Assembly (NCBI GenBank): GCA_037447655.1
Contig: JBBHKE010002292.1
Span: 308,315-372,314 of the forward strand
Direction: 5' to 3'
DNA from: Zygnema cylindricum
Lineage: Eukaryota; Streptophyta; Zygnematophyceae; Zygnematales; Zygnemataceae
DNA: 64,000 nt
The position numbers and the translations under genes were made by a program. The notes beneath the pieces were generated by a model. That model did no database searches, was not told the origin of the DNA, and saw only the letters and a list, made by a program, of their open reading frames with translations. Below are positions 31,064-42,990 of this stretch, piece after piece; within the stretch, counting starts at the first letter, position 1, and each line of letters opens with the position of its first letter.

Positions 31064-34000
31064 GTGAGTCCATCACGTTTATTATTTTTCTTTAATGTGT
31101 TTTTGGTTTTTTCTTTTTACTTTTATTTGTTTTTTGTATTTCGTTTTCTATTTTTATTTGTTTTTTTGCTTCTCTGTTCATTTTTTAGAGAGTTTGTAAT
31201 AATGCAAATTTACATTTTTGGACTTTCTTCTGTTTTTTTTGTTTTTAAAGAAAAGCCAAAAGATGTTTTACCCTGCATCGCATTCTATTTTGAAGCTCTT
31301 TTTGTTTCTTTTGGTCGCATCCATTTTCTTCTCGAATGTGTGAAACCTGATTCCGGTTTTTTTCAGTTTTATCCGTTGGAATATTATACTTCTTATGGAG
31401 AAAACAACATAAGTTTCCAAAGACGCTCGTATTCGGTGACGGGTATAAACAAAAAGTATGTATATAACATAACATTTAAAAAAAAAAAAATGAAAAACAT
31501 TTTTTTCATAACTTCATTGCTAAACTATCATTAGATTTTCTTAAGTATGGCTTTCTCTTTCTTTCTTCCTTTCCCCTTTTCTTTCTTTCTCCATTCTTTC
31601 GTTCTTTCTTTTGTTCGTTCCTTCTTTGGTCCTCCTACCCTCCTTCCCTGCCTCCCTCCCTCCTCTCCTTCCTACCGTACCTCTCCTTTTTTCTCTCTCT
31701 TTTTTCCTTTCTGTTTTGCTTTTTTTTCTCGCTCGTTTTTCCTTCCTTGTTCCCTCTCTGTTCTCTCTCTCTCTCTCCCTCCCTCTCCTGCTCCCTCTCT
31801 CTCTCCCTCCCTCTCCTGCTCCCTCTCTCTCTCCCTCTCCTCACCTTTCTCTCTCGTCTCTCTTTCTTTTTCCCTCTCATTCTTTCTTACTCTTTTTTTT
31901 TTCTTCTTTTCTCTTATTCTCTCTCCTTCTTTCTTACTGTCATTTTTTTTTCTTTCTCTTACAGCGACAATCCCGGAGAATATGTTTTTGTTCACTACCT
32001 TAAAGGACAGGTACTCAAAAAAGATTTCCCTTTTCTTCACCTTTTCGTAGTTTGTTTCGATAACACATTTTCTGTTGCGTTTTCTCTTTTATTTTGTCAT
32101 TCGTGCTGTTTTTTTTTTTTTTTTTTGCTTTTTTCGCAAAATGAATTATTCTCTTCACCATGTTGCCTACTACTACATTATGGTACGAAAAGAGAGCACC
32201 AAATCGCAAAAATATTGACAAAACTTGACAAAAAAGATTCAACATACGAGGGGAAAATCAACAGTAGAGTAATTGACAACTAAATGTGAGAATTAAATAT
32301 TGCAGAAACCAAAACGATCTTACGTAAGAAAAGAATTTACTCGCAACGTTTGGTAAAGCAAACTCCACAATCTTATAAAAGAGCAAAAGTTCCTCTCGAG
32401 GGTTTGCAAAGCAAACTTGCATCGCTGCCTCTGGAGCCTCGCTCTCTTTGAATAAAGATTTGGAAAAAAACTCAATTACCTCTCAAAACCAGAGTAAATT
32501 TGAAGATCGGGAAGAAAACTTTACACCTCGTGATGATGACACCCAGCTGCTGGGTAATTCTGGATCGGAGGAAAATCTCACTAACTCTCAAAATGAGAGT
32601 ACCTTCGATAGAGTGGATTTATCTGGAATCCCTGAATATCATGAATTCGGGGATACTTTTAAATCCCTCGAAGAATTGGAATCCGAGGAAGCTTTCTGCT
32701 CTGCCTCCCTCTTACTGCTGTTATTGATGTTTGTTGTATTGTATGTTCTTCTCTCTATTCGTCTTTGTTTCTTTACTCATGTTGTTAAATTTAACTGTGT
32801 GGAATAGTTTTGTGAGTCTTAGCTCTTTCTCCCTCTCCCTCTCCCCCTCCCTCTCCCCCTCCCTCTGTCCCTTCCTCTCCCCCCCCCTCCCTCGCCCCCC
32901 CCCTGTGTGTGTGTGGGTGTGTGTGTGTGGCTGTGGGTGTGTGTGTATTTATTTTACTATTGACTATTCGTTTCTTTTTCTTTATTTTTGGTTGTAGATC
33001 TGGTGAACTCAAGGTCTTCTTTGGATCCTTCCGCTGTGAAGTTTGAGAAGACACATTCTCAAATCGGCTGGTGCCTGAAAAAGGAAAAAATTGAGGTAAA
33101 AGGAGAGAAAAAAAAAACAAAAATATATATTAGAGAAAGTATATGTGAGCCATACAGGAAAAAGGGAAGTAGTTAGAAAAAAAACTTGAAATTAATTCAA
33201 AAACATGGAAAAGAGTAAATTTTAAAATTTTCTGAAAAAACTAGATGGTGCATCTGATTTGTTGACTTCAAGGAATCAGAAAATAATAAAGGGAAGTAAA
33301 TGGAAAAAAAATAATAAAAATAAGAAAGGTAATCAAAAAGATACCCGAGGTTTTTGGAAAACATATGAAAACTTTGAAAACAAGATGACATATGTAAAAT
33401 TGGTCTATAATCATATGAGCAAATAGCTTCGTTTTATTGTCATGCAATTTAATTTTTTAAGTTAATGAATTTTGTCCTGCCCAAGTTCAAATTATTACCT
33501 TTTTAATTGCATTTTTTGTGTTCAATACAATATTTCTTTGTGGATACTACATTTGTAGACCTCTTTCTCATTTTTTTTTTGCAGCGATTTTGAATAATCA
33601 TTAGTATAGTTTTGTTCTGATTAAGAAAATTTGGGATTAATTCGACAATTCATCAGCTTGTGGTATTCTTTAATACTATGTGATTTTTCCAAATAGCAGC
33701 GTTTGTTAATGCGACAATGTAGTTAACACTAATTCAGTCTAGTTCAACAATCCGTTGACTCGTATACGGTTTTTATGTGTCTTTTTTTCTTCAAAATGCA
33801 GCTTTTGATCATGGGAGGATGTTCAAAAGACGAAATGGATCGATTTCCGAATGAAAATTTGGGAATAACAATTAACGGGATAGAAATGGAGATCAAAAAT
33901 ATCCATCCGAGGGTTTTAGTGTGTGATATTCCTCCAGAAGTTCACGAATCACTTGAATTTTTTGTAACTCTCGGAACAAGACAAATAAGTGAAAGTTTCA

Positions 34001-34065
34001 GCCTACAAATTGGAAATCTCAAATTGGGGAGAACAGAGCAATGCAAATTATGCAAAGTGGGATGA
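30949..34065 (+). CDS. Divergent CAMTA-like (CG-1 domain) transcription factor gene, partial
   Basis: CAMTA proteins are nuclear transcription factors that bind CGCG-type DNA through the CG-1 domain and calmodulin through IQ motifs. Read exons: 30,949-31,063 (NFYVYNKKITKHFRKDGHSW...YSDGKFVRR), 31,367-31,455 (EYYTSYGENNISFQRRSYSV) and 31,965-32,010 (GEYVFVHYLKGQ). These match, in order, the FRKDGHxWRKKxDGKTVRE, YYAHGE..NFQRRSYW and IVLVHY blocks of CG-1. An acidic Ser/Asn-rich linker follows (32,445-32,700), then an exon around 33,000-33,090. The IPT/TIG-like exon lies at 33,799-34,065 (VLVCDIPPEVHESLEFFVTL). Phases between exons 1 and 2 do not close, so at least one exon is missed. No N-terminal start, ankyrin repeats or IQ motifs were found; repeats occupy the expected place. 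It could be a truncated gene or a very divergent family member. Confidence 0.65.
31367..31455 (+). CDS. CAMTA-like exon: CG-1 core 2
   Basis: Acceptor TTTTTTTCAG, donor GTATGT. The encoded LEYYTSYGENNISFQRRSYS matches the C-Y-Y-A-H-G-E-x-N-x-x-F-Q-R-R-S-Y-W block. The last aromatic position is Ser-Val instead of Trp, a sign of divergence. Confidence 0.75.
31540..31962. repeat. Intronic pyrimidine-rich tract
   Basis: CTTTCTTTCC and CTCCCTCTCT repeats lie between two CG-1 exons and end at the acceptor TCTCTTACAG. An unusually long polypyrimidine tract thus precedes the short third exon. Confidence 0.8.
31965..32010 (+). CDS. CAMTA-like exon: end of CG-1
   Basis: A 46-bp exon between TTACAG and GTACTC. 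It encodes NPGEYVFVHYLKGQ, matching the I-V-L-V-H-Y-R-x-V closing strand of CG-1. Confidence 0.65.
32815..32960. repeat. Intronic CT/GT microsatellites
   Basis: (CTCCCT)n and poly-C are followed by a (GT)n stretch at 32,903-32,946, just before another acceptor-like TTGTAG at 32,993-32,998. Confidence 0.8.
33799..34065 (+). CDS. CAMTA-like exon: IPT/TIG domain
   Basis: Acceptor AAAATGCAG, then LLIMGG...ITINGIEMEI...VLVCDIPPEVHESLEFFVTL...ISESFSLQI. The order of a G-rich first strand, a V-L-x-C-x-x-P-P turn and a final F-x-V-T strand matches the TIG domain that follows CG-1 in CAMTAs. The frame ends at TGA at 34,063, where family members normally continue to ankyrin repeats. Confidence 0.6.
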   Translation, partial: QLLIMGGCSKDEMDRFPNENLGITINGIEMEIKNIHPRVLVCDIPPEVHESLEFFVTLGTRQISESFSLQIGNLKLGRTEQCKLCKVG

Positions 34066-34179
34066 AGAAAACGGTTTGTAGACTACAAAGGGCAATATCG
34101 GTTAAGAGGTAGGAAGAATTTTCCTTCTTTTGAAAACAACGAGGCATATTTATTCTATGGTCTTTAAATTAAATGAATA

Positions 34180-34244
34180 TAATAATAATAATGAAAATGA
34201 GAATGGGGGTGAGAGTGAGAGTGAGGGTGAGAGTGAGAATGAGG

Positions 34245-34279
<35 letters not shown>

Positions 34280-34547
34280 TGAGAGTGAAGGGGAGGGGTG
34301 AGAGAGTGAGAATGAGAGTGAGAGTGAGAGTGAGTGAGCAAGAGCGAGGGCGACAGGGAGAGAGAGAGTGAGAGGGAGAGGGAGAACGAGAGGGAGAGCA
34401 AGAGGGAGAGCGAGAGGGAGAGCGAGAGGGAGAGTGAGAGTGAGGGTGAGAGAGTGAGAGTGACAGTGGGAGTGAGTGAGCGAGAACAAGGGTGAGAGGA
34501 AGAGCGAGAGGAAGAGCGAGAGGGAGAGTGAGAGTAATAGTGAGAGA

Positions 34548-34589
<42 letters not shown>

Positions 34590-34665
34590 AAGAGTGAGAG
34601 TGAGTGGGAGTGAAAGTGAGAGAGAGAGAGAGGGTGAGAGCGAGGGCGAGGGAGAGAGACCAACC
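34180..34665. repeat. (GAGAGT)n-type purine repeat
   Basis: About 480 bp of GAGAGTGAGAGT and GAGAGGGAGAGC variants. Long Ser/Leu frames on the minus strand are artefacts. Confidence 0.95.
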
Positions 34666-34669
34666 TATT

Positions 34670-35860
34670 TAAAAACCCTAATTTGTTACAAAACAACGTT
34701 TTCCTAAATATAAAAAACTGCATTTGCTTTATAGCTGAAGGAGTAACCACTATTAGCACTGTGAAGTATATAACATGAGGTTTATTTTAGAATTAAAAAC
34801 TTCTAAATTGGGTCTGAGCTATGTAAAAGTTTGCAAATTATTGTTCAGAAAAAAAAACAATTAGTTTCAACGTTATTTTATGTTCAGAAGCTAGGGAAAG
34901 ACGGCACCAAAAATAGTGTTGACAACAATAATAGCAATTCACAGTGTATCTTTCCAATTTTCAATTTTCAAATTCCTTTTTTCTTTTATTTATTTTTTTC
35001 CAATATCCGCATATTTTTCTATATATCCCCATTTTCTTGATATTCAATGTCTTAATCTCTTATATTTAAATTTCCATCACCAATTTTCCATTTTCAATCG
35101 ATCCGTGTTGACTAACATTAGGGTTTTAACTTCTCACACGGAAAACAAAAAAACATTCGATGTCAGTTCATCTATTTATTTTATCTTATTTTAAACAGCT
35201 TTTTATACCTTTCAATTTGTCAATTTGCCGGTCATCAAACTTAATAACGTTTGTCTTATAACTAATGTGGTCATAAAAGTACCTTTTTTTTCTTCCTGGG
35301 GAGATGGTACAGACAACGCCAACACCGAGAAAAAAATAGAAGTTACAAGAAATACAAGTCCTTCCGTTTTGAGAAGAATTTCGTGAAGTACCGGAAGAAC
35401 TTTAAGAGTTAAAAAAAAGAAAGAATGGAATTTTTCCCTAGGGAGGGTTTTAAAAATTTAAAAAATGTCAAAAAAAAAAAAGAAAAGTGGTGTTAAATAT
35501 TCGAACAATGTAGGAAAAAGAAAAGGGAAGTAGGGCGTGATATTTCGAAGGAAAAATACTCTAAATGGGAATTGGAGAATCTAACATTTTTGGAAGCGAA
35601 CCAATGGAAGGAGGAGAGATAGAAGGAGAGATAAAGAGGTATGTTAGAAAGAGTACATTTCAATAACCTTTTATAAGCTGAATATCGTCTTCGGGCAGTT
35701 TCAGTTGGTTTTTTTGGGCTTTTTTTAGGGTATTTTAGGGTAATTTATTGAACTTTATGGTACTTCATTGTATTTTCTGGTATTTATTGTGTTTTATGGT
35801 ATACTATGGCATATTATGGTATATTATGGTAAATCATGGTTTGAGGAGTAGAAAGAGAGC
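34670..35860. other. AT-rich DNA after the CAMTA-like gene
   Basis: It contains a lone TA-CACCG right end (ATAGCAATTCACAGTGTATC) near 34,930-34,949 and A/G-rich sequence. A run of TATGGTATANTATGG repeats lies at 35,793-35,838. No further CAMTA domain was found. Confidence 0.4.
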
Positions 35861-35861
35861 G

Positions 35862-36852
35862 AGAGAGGGAGGGGGGAGAGGGAGGGGGGAGAGGGAGAGG
35901 GAGGGGGAGAGGGAGAGGGAGAGGGAGGGGGAGAGGGAGAGGGAGGGGGAGAGGGAGAGGGAGGGGGAGAGGGAGAGGGAGGGGGAGAGGGAGAGGGAGG
36001 GAGGGGGAGAGGGAGAGGGAGAGGGAGGGGGAGAGGGAGAGGGAGGGGGGAGAGGGAGAGGGAGGGGGAGAGGGAGAGGGAGAGGGAGGGGGAGAGGGAG
36101 AGGGAGGGGGAGAGGGAGAGGGAGGGGGAGAGGGAGAGGGAGGGGGAGAGGGAGAGGGAGGGGGAGAGGGAGAGGGAGAGGGAGGGGGAGAGGGAGAGGG
36201 AGAGGGAGGGGGAGAGGGAGAGGGAGGGGGAGAGGGAGAGGGAGAGGGAGGGGGAGGGGGAGAGGGAGAGGGAGGGGGAGAGGGAGAGGGAGGGGGAGAG
36301 GGAGAGGGAGAGGGAGGGGGAGAGGGAGAGGGAGGGGGAGAGGGAGAGGGAGGGGGAGAGGGAGAGGGAGGGGGGAGAGGGAGAGGGAGAGGGAGGGGAG
36401 AGGGAGAGGGAGAGGGAGGGAGGGGAGAGGGAGAGGGAGGGGGAGAGGGAGAGGGAGAGGGAGGGGGAGAGGGAGAGGGAGGGGGAGAGGGAGAGGGAGG
36501 GGGAGAGGGAGAGGGAGGGGGAGAGGGAGAGGGAGGGGGAGAGGGAGAGGGAGAGGGAGGGGGAGAGGGAGAGGGAGGGGGAGAGGGAGAGGGAGGGGGA
36601 GAGGGAGAGGGAGAGGGAGGGGGAGAGGGAGAGGGAGGGGGAGAGGGAGAGGGAGGGGGAGAGGGAGAGGGAGAGGGAGGGGGAGAGGGAGAGGGAGCGG
36701 GAGCGGGAGGGGGGAGGGGGAGGTGGAGAGGGAGAGGGAGGGGGAGGGTACTGGGAGGGGAGGGGGAGGTGGAGAGGGAGAGGGAGGGGGGAGGTTGAGA
36801 GGGAGAGGGAGGGGGAAGGGAGGGAGGGAGGGGGAAGGGAGGGAGGGAGGGA
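35862..36852. repeat. (GGGGGAGAGGGAGAGGGA)n purine satellite, ~1 kb
   Basis: Almost pure G/A over about 990 bp, built from 18- and 24-bp permutations of GGGGGAGAGGGAGAG. It yields a 374-codon Gly-Arg frame on the plus strand and a Ser-Leu-Pro frame on the minus strand, neither a gene. A related short tract precedes the duplicated segment at 45,714. Confidence 0.97.
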
Positions 36853-36853
36853 G

Positions 36854-37255
36854 GGAGGGCGGGCGGCTGTGAACGTCCGCCGCCGTCTTATGGAAACAAA
36901 GAATCTACATGGCCTCCCAAAGGTAACGCTAAACAAACTGTAAGAACCACATGGAGACACAAGTGTTGGGAGCGCCTGCCACTTCCTGAAGGAAACCACT
37001 TTTGTCAGGAGCTCAGAGCAGCAAGGTTTACTCCAGGGTTAGGTTTTACTGTTTAGGCAGTCAAATGCAATCATCTTCGTTTGTTGTTTCACGGAAGTAC
37101 GGAGCACAAAAGTACAACAAAATGGATCCTGGAAGGTACAGAATGACAAAGCATGGAGGGAAGTTGCGAATCACATATTAATCATATAATTTAATGTTTA
37201 CATAAAATGGTAAATCTTCAAAATGGTATATATTTAATTTAGGGCATATCGTACG
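36854..37255. repeat. Duplicated segment, copy A
   Basis: From GGCGGGCGGCTGTGAACGTC to TTTAATTTAGGGCATA this matches 45,714-46,112 with scattered substitutions and small gaps. Both copies have a purine repeat on the left. Shared blocks include GTCCGCCGCCGTC and AAAGTACAACAAAATGGATC. Content unknown; no frame conserved. Confidence 0.9.
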
Positions 37256-37262
37256 AAACATA

Positions 37263-38100
37263 GTTCAAAAGTAGGTGAAAGTAGGCCCATACAGTATGCC
37301 TATTGTATGCAAAACATAAATATGCCCTTAAGACCCATATTGTATTGGCCGCAAAATGAAATAAAATAGGAACAGGGTTGAGTTGCACATCGATCGATAA
37401 AGAATTAAACGACATGTCTAAATTTTGAAAATAAATCGGACCAAAAATAAATCTGTGAGTTTTGAGGGACTTTTTATTAAAACAGTCAGATTGGGACGAT
37501 CGGACGGTCGTTGATCAAAGTAGGCGATTTAAAAAAATCACATGAAAAGCCCATAAGACAACTTACGAAAGGACAATCTGTCATATTAGCGTCTGCAATT
37601 TTGAGGGCCACACTAAGTAAAGCCTCAAATTGACCAACCAGGTTGCCCGTCCGCGTTTTTTTTTTTTTTTTTCCAGGTTTTTTTTTCTGGCGGAATGTCA
37701 TCCTACGCCGCGTCAGTTCGCTAAAAAAATTCGTCAGGTGGCGTGCGCTGTACTATGATCATACGTCATATTCGTACGATCGTACAAGAGTGTCCGCAAC
37801 TCACACCCATACAATATGCCTACTCTACGCGAGTTTAGTGCCAAGTTTTGTGCGCCTAGTATAAAACCTTAAGACCCATATTGTATTCGGACCTATTCGG
37901 ACCAATTAAAACATTCAGACAAAAAATTGGACAAATTAAAACATTCGGACCAAAAAAATTTATTCACACCGTCAGATTTGGACGATCGGACGGTGTCTGA
38001 TCAAAGTAGCGATCCTAGAAGATCACATGAAAAGCCTATAACAGAACTTACGATACAGGTGCCGACCAAAGGCCTACCATAAAAACGCCTACTTTTGAAC
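37263..38100. mobile_element. Element with GTTCAAAAGTAGG termini, copy 2
   Basis: Inverted ends GTTCAAAAGTAGG and CCTACTTTTGAAC. It shares end regions with 21,305-22,091. The interior holds a second partial copy of the family's left motif (CCCATACAATATGCCTA at about 37,806), so it appears rearranged or self-nested. Confidence 0.8.
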
Positions 38101-38276
38101 TATGATTAACACTAATAGCGATACACTGTGTTGTAGTAATTACTAGAATTAGCTCATAACCGACGTAACGGACATAATGACCCGGAACTCGTGACACAAT
38201 AAAGACAAAAACATATCCCGGAACGGTCCCCGCTGTGAGGACAGAACGTCCGTACAAATAAAAGTCGGTTTGCAAG

Positions 38277-38820
38277 TACACCGCGAATCGTTACTAGTGT
38301 CAAAGTTTAAATAGTGTTGAAGAAAATTTACCGTAATTAATGCTAATTAAGAATTTGATTTTTTTCAAAAGAAAGGTGTATTCTAATTTCGGCGTTTATG
38401 CTAATTTGGGAACAGCAAAAATGGAATATTCGCCGTACGATTATACACATTAATATATGTATCCGTCTAAAATATTAGAAATCGTACGCCGTCGCGAATT
38501 TAAAATATCCGTATATGCTTCACTAATTTACGTGTCAGAATAATCCCGTTTTTTTTAGCGCACGTCCTTATGCATGCGCGTCTGATTTAATTTATTTTTT
38601 GTAAATTTTCACTTGAAAAGGTACAGTTACGTACGGTCTGACATCGACCGTACACTACACTATTTATATTTTATTGTACTTTCGGGCTTTACTTTATTTT
38701 GTACGGTACCTTAATTAACGTCAAGGAAAAATTAAAATCATGTATCCTATTTGAAAAAATAAATCAAAATTTTAAGGACCCAAATTAGTGACTTTGACAC
38801 TAATAACGATTCGCGGTGTA
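38277..38820. mobile_element. TA-CACCG MITE, 544 bp
   Basis: Left end TACACCGCGAATCGTTACTA, right end TAACGATTCGCGGTGTA. A separate lone right end (ACTAATAGCGATACACTGTG) lies at about 38,110-38,132. Confidence 0.85.
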
Positions 38821-39931
38821 GCATAGAAACTAATAGACAAAAATTTCGGAGAATGAAAATCGAAAATGTTACACAGTGTGACCACTAGGTATACGAATAC
38901 CCGCACCTTATAATAGGTTGACTGTCAATTTTTTTTGGCTTTATCGAAGATTTACAGTTAGCTTCAGTTTGGCTGTTATCGTAACGGCGTAACCTCTTTT
39001 GTTCCCACGACGCTTAGATTGTTGACGTCACAAAACAGCTTGTCTCTTCTTGTTTTTCGGTCCATAGGGAGGACTTTATATTTGTACGGCCTGCATTACT
39101 GGCTGTAGTATTGAGGACTAGTAGTGACTGTACATTTACGTGTCCTGATTTGGGTGGAACACGTAAACTAATAGATCCTTTTTTTTAAATCGTCAAAGAT
39201 TTTTAGAAACCGGCAGATTTCAATGTGGAATTTTGTACTTTCGTACTATATTTTTTTTTTAAATATGCGTACTATGTCATTGTACCACTTAAGCTCCCTT
39301 TTCTACGCAAACGCCGCTCTGTCGTTTTTCACGCCAGCTTTTCCAGCCTTGTCTTTCCGAAACGAACACCTCGAAGCGCGGAAAACCACGAAGTTGAAAG
39401 GAAGACAAAAGGAGCGTGACGACATCAGATCTTCCGTCAAAAAAAATCTGTTGGATTTGCCACGTGTGATAATTTTGGTGGCAGTCCATCGTCACACATG
39501 TTTGTATCATCCACGTGTCGCGACCTTTCACGTTCCGTAAAGGTATAATGGACAAGCTGCCCAAGGGATCGCTTCGCGGATGAAGACCTAAACATAATCG
39601 AACGGTCAATGTTTTCACGCGGGACCCTTGGAGACTCGTATCGGATCTCCTTTTAATGTTGTTTTATAAAAAACAGAATATAGCAATACGATATAGTACG
39701 GCAAAGTACGAAAATATCTATAAAACGGAAACTTTGTCCCTCGGCCGACCTCACCGATCGGGTAACTTTCCGTCAGATCTTGGCTGCTCGATCCTGTCAA
39801 TGAATATACATAAAGCCGCCGCCTGCAGTAGTGAGTCTTCAGCCGTCTATCCTTCGTCGTTCGTGACCGTCCGATCATAGAATGCTGGCAGTTCAGAAGC
39901 TAGCCGTCCTTTTCAAGCGGTACATATCTGG
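38821..39931. other. Unassigned spacer
   Basis: Several short frames on both strands near 39,223-39,620 overlap each other and match nothing I know. No element ends recognised. Confidence 0.3.
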
Positions 39932-40339
39932 TAGTGTTGGGTATCGAGGACCACTTGCCGATATTCGATATGTACCGAATTTTAGGTACCCGATAATCGA
40001 TATATCGCCTCGATATATCGATTATCTAAATATCGCGATGAATTGTCGATATATCGCCAATGTATCGTATCGACAATATATCGAAAATGAAAAATTTTTT
40101 TTTTTTTTCAAAACCCCCCTCAGGCGTCATTGGAAAGGATTCCATACGATTTTAGCGTACCATTTTTTTCGTCATATTTCGTATAGTTTCCGTACTCTCA
40201 CTGTACGGACAAGCATTTTTTGCGATATATATCGCGATGATTTATGTTGGTCCCGGTACGATATATCGAGGAATTTGTTCGATCGATATTCGATATATCG
40301 AAATTATCGCGATATGAAACTACCCGATACCCAACACTA
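39932..40339. mobile_element. hAT-type MITE (GTGTTGGGTATCG family), 408 bp
   Basis: Starts TAGTGTTGGGTATCGAGG and ends CGATACCCAACACTA. It is flanked by ATATCTGG and TTATCTGG (7 of 8 bases), an 8-bp target duplication as expected for hAT. The interior has repeated CGATATATCG. Confidence 0.88.
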
Positions 40340-40347
40340 TTATCTGG

Positions 40348-41250
40348 ACATGGTATGACAGGAATCGGGACGATAACGTGCCGTTACTTCTTTGCTCGAT
40401 TTTGCGTCAATCTTTGTGTTGTTTACTTGTTTTGGGTCGCGTCTAGCGAGTGTCCGTACGGATGTCCAGAATAGTACAATTGTACATGGACGTTTTCATA
40501 AACAGGACGCGGTCCATGCCCGTGATTTACTAGTTTTGTAAACAAGCCAACTTTTTTTAGTTTTTGCCTTATGGAACTCCGGTTCTTAAACATGCACGTG
40601 TTTTTGGTTCGATACCTCTCAATTTTCCAGCACGCACGTCATACCGTAACTTTTTGTCGCATAAGCCTTTCTGTGTGGGTGACCATTCGTATGCATTGAT
40701 TACGTCATATGCCACAAAACGTTGTTTACTTCATCGTAGAGCATTATTTTTATGTGGTTGCATTATCAATTTTTTAGGGATCGGTGTCAAAAATAACCAC
40801 GGGAAGGGAAAATTCTATGACCATGGAGATTACACCTGTCCGTGTTTCGGTTAAGGTTTCCGTACATATTTGTGCTCAAGCTGCCCAAAAAAGCTTGAGA
40901 CTATCAAGACTGTTTATAGTTTCGTAAACAATCTCTAAAACCAGTGAATGAAAATGTTTCGTTCGAAAAATTATATACTCTATTGCTCTGTGTTGTTACA
41001 GAAAAATACTAACGTAAAAGTACGAAATAAGAAATGACAACTCTATTTTCCTTATCGACGGCGAAAAACGTTTTTATAATTTCACGGGCAATTTTAGTAT
41101 ATTTGCTATTTTGTTTTCGGAAAACTACGCGCCAAATAAAATACTAGGTCCGCCCTAGTTTCCGCGGCTGTACCAAACATTGAGCCTTTTAAACGTCTTT
41201 CGTGGGTTAATTCAACACCCCCAAATTTCACCTAAAACAAATTTAATAAC
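40348..41250. other. Unassigned spacer
   Basis: No gene or element end recognised. A 96-codon plus-strand frame (40,564-40,854) contains a Cys/His-rich tail without a known pattern. Confidence 0.3.
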
Positions 41251-41253
41251 TAA

Positions 41254-42216
41254 GGGCACTTTCCCATGTGCTAAAGTTACAGATATTTTCTGTCGTTTCC
41301 CTCTATAACTTGGAAAAAAACGAGAAAATACGTTGTCGTACCAAAAAATTGAATTACCACCGTACAAGTTGCGTTACCTTGAAACTTTAATTGTATTGTA
41401 GTTTGTCGACTAGCGCGATGCAGTTTGTCGTTTAGCGCGTTTCGACCCACTTTTGCGTCCTTCCGGCTCATCTTCAAACTTTATATAAAATCACCTCGCG
41501 AGGTTATTTTAAACAAAGTTCCACGACGTGGGCGAATATGCATATGATTTCGCACGCGACGGAGGTTTTTGACAATTTTTGTGCCCGGAGTACCAAAAAA
41601 AAAACATATTGCACATTTCCAACCTGTGCGAAACTTTTTTCCATGCACTTTTTTCCGTACAATAACCGTGGAGGGGGTCTCGGCCAACAGACGCCATTTT
41701 GCAAAAGCGAAGTTTGTGAAAGCGCCTCTCTCTCTCTCCCTCTCCCACTAACGCGTATATCTAACAATTCTTACAATGAAAAAAGGCAAGAAAGGTATCA
41801 AATGAAAGATCACTAACAAATATTTATTTTGGCTATTTTTTAGCTTATTTTGATGGCAAGTAGAGTGAGAACGAACGATAAAACAAAATCGGGAAACCGA
41901 GGCGGAATGTTTTAGATTTAGTGACGTCAACGCTATCATGAGTAAGCGTGACGTCAAAATGTCACAAACCCTACAAATCTACAATGTCACAAGTAGCTAT
42001 ACGTCTACAAACGTCGCTATTTTGTAAACGTCATCAATTGTCACGAGTTTTATAGTCGTCTACAAACCGTCACATATTACACCCACGTCTACATCCGTCA
42101 CGATCTAAAGTAACGATTTGTTTTTTTTACATACAAATGCTATGAAAGTAGTACGGATAACCTTCGCTAAAAACAAAGTTACAAGACTAAATTTTCGGTT
42201 ACATCGGAAAGTGCCC
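41254..42216. mobile_element. PIF/Harbinger-like element, 963 bp
   Basis: Ends GGGCACTTTCCCATGTG and CATCGGAAAGTGCCC with TAA on both sides (41,251-41,253 and 42,217-42,219). It carries a near-palindrome AATCACCTCGCGAGGTTATT at 41,489 and TCTACAANNGTCAC motifs in the right half. The next element starts directly after the right TAA. Confidence 0.85.
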
Positions 42217-42219
42217 TAA

Positions 42220-42990
42220 GGGTGCGTCACCATGAGCCAGCGTAAGGGTTTTTTTTTTGTCGTTTTCCTGTAAAACTTAGAGCCATACGCATACTTTTCA
42301 ACCGTACATAAAAATATAAGTACATTTTGCGTCATCATCGAATTTAGGATGTACTACATGTTGTCGTCTTACGTTCTTCAACCCACGGCCACGCCAAAAA
42401 ACATCATCTTCAAACTTTTATTAAAAAAAACAAGGACGATGTGTTTTAAAACAAAGTATTTCTTAAAAAAACAAATAGGAACATGTATTAGCACGTGTCA
42501 AAAAATACAAAAATTTAAACCGAATTCAATCGACGCTGAAAGGTATACTATTCCTTATATTTTGTCGGTTTGTGTTTAGGTACGACGAGGCAAAGTACAC
42601 AATTTGTCCAGTTTTGTCCGTTTGCGTCGGGTACGAATATATTTTCCCAAGGGGTCTCAAGATTTTGATGCCATTTCACGTCGAACGGAGAAGCAACGGA
42701 AAGTCAAAATGCATCTTCTTCAACTGTGAAAAGGCACAGACTGGAAGGCGGTACGTCAACAATGTCACGATAACTCATGCGACATCAGAAGCAACTACAA
42801 CAAATAATGTGCGTCATCACATATTGTAGACATTGACAGTCGTCACGGACATTATCATCTTGTACCGTCGTCACACCCTTAAGTAACTATGTCGTTGTTA
42901 CACATAAGGACACGCGAATTCCGGGTCCGCTAGATCTGCGCTAAAAAACAAAGTTATTCCTCAAAGTTTTAAGTACATGGAGACGCACCC
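42220..42990. mobile_element. PIF/Harbinger-like element, left arm of a fold-back
   Basis: Starts GGGTGCGTCACCATG after TAA and ends CATGGAGACGCACCC. The whole element is related, in reverse, to 43,440-44,158. Confidence 0.85.

Noticed and set aside
31547-32283. Large frames in the CAMTA-like intron
   Set aside because: Pyrimidine tract between clear splice signals; peptides are low complexity.
35748-36999. 374- and 391-codon Gly-Arg and Ser-Leu-Pro frames
   Set aside because: They are translations of the G/A satellite.
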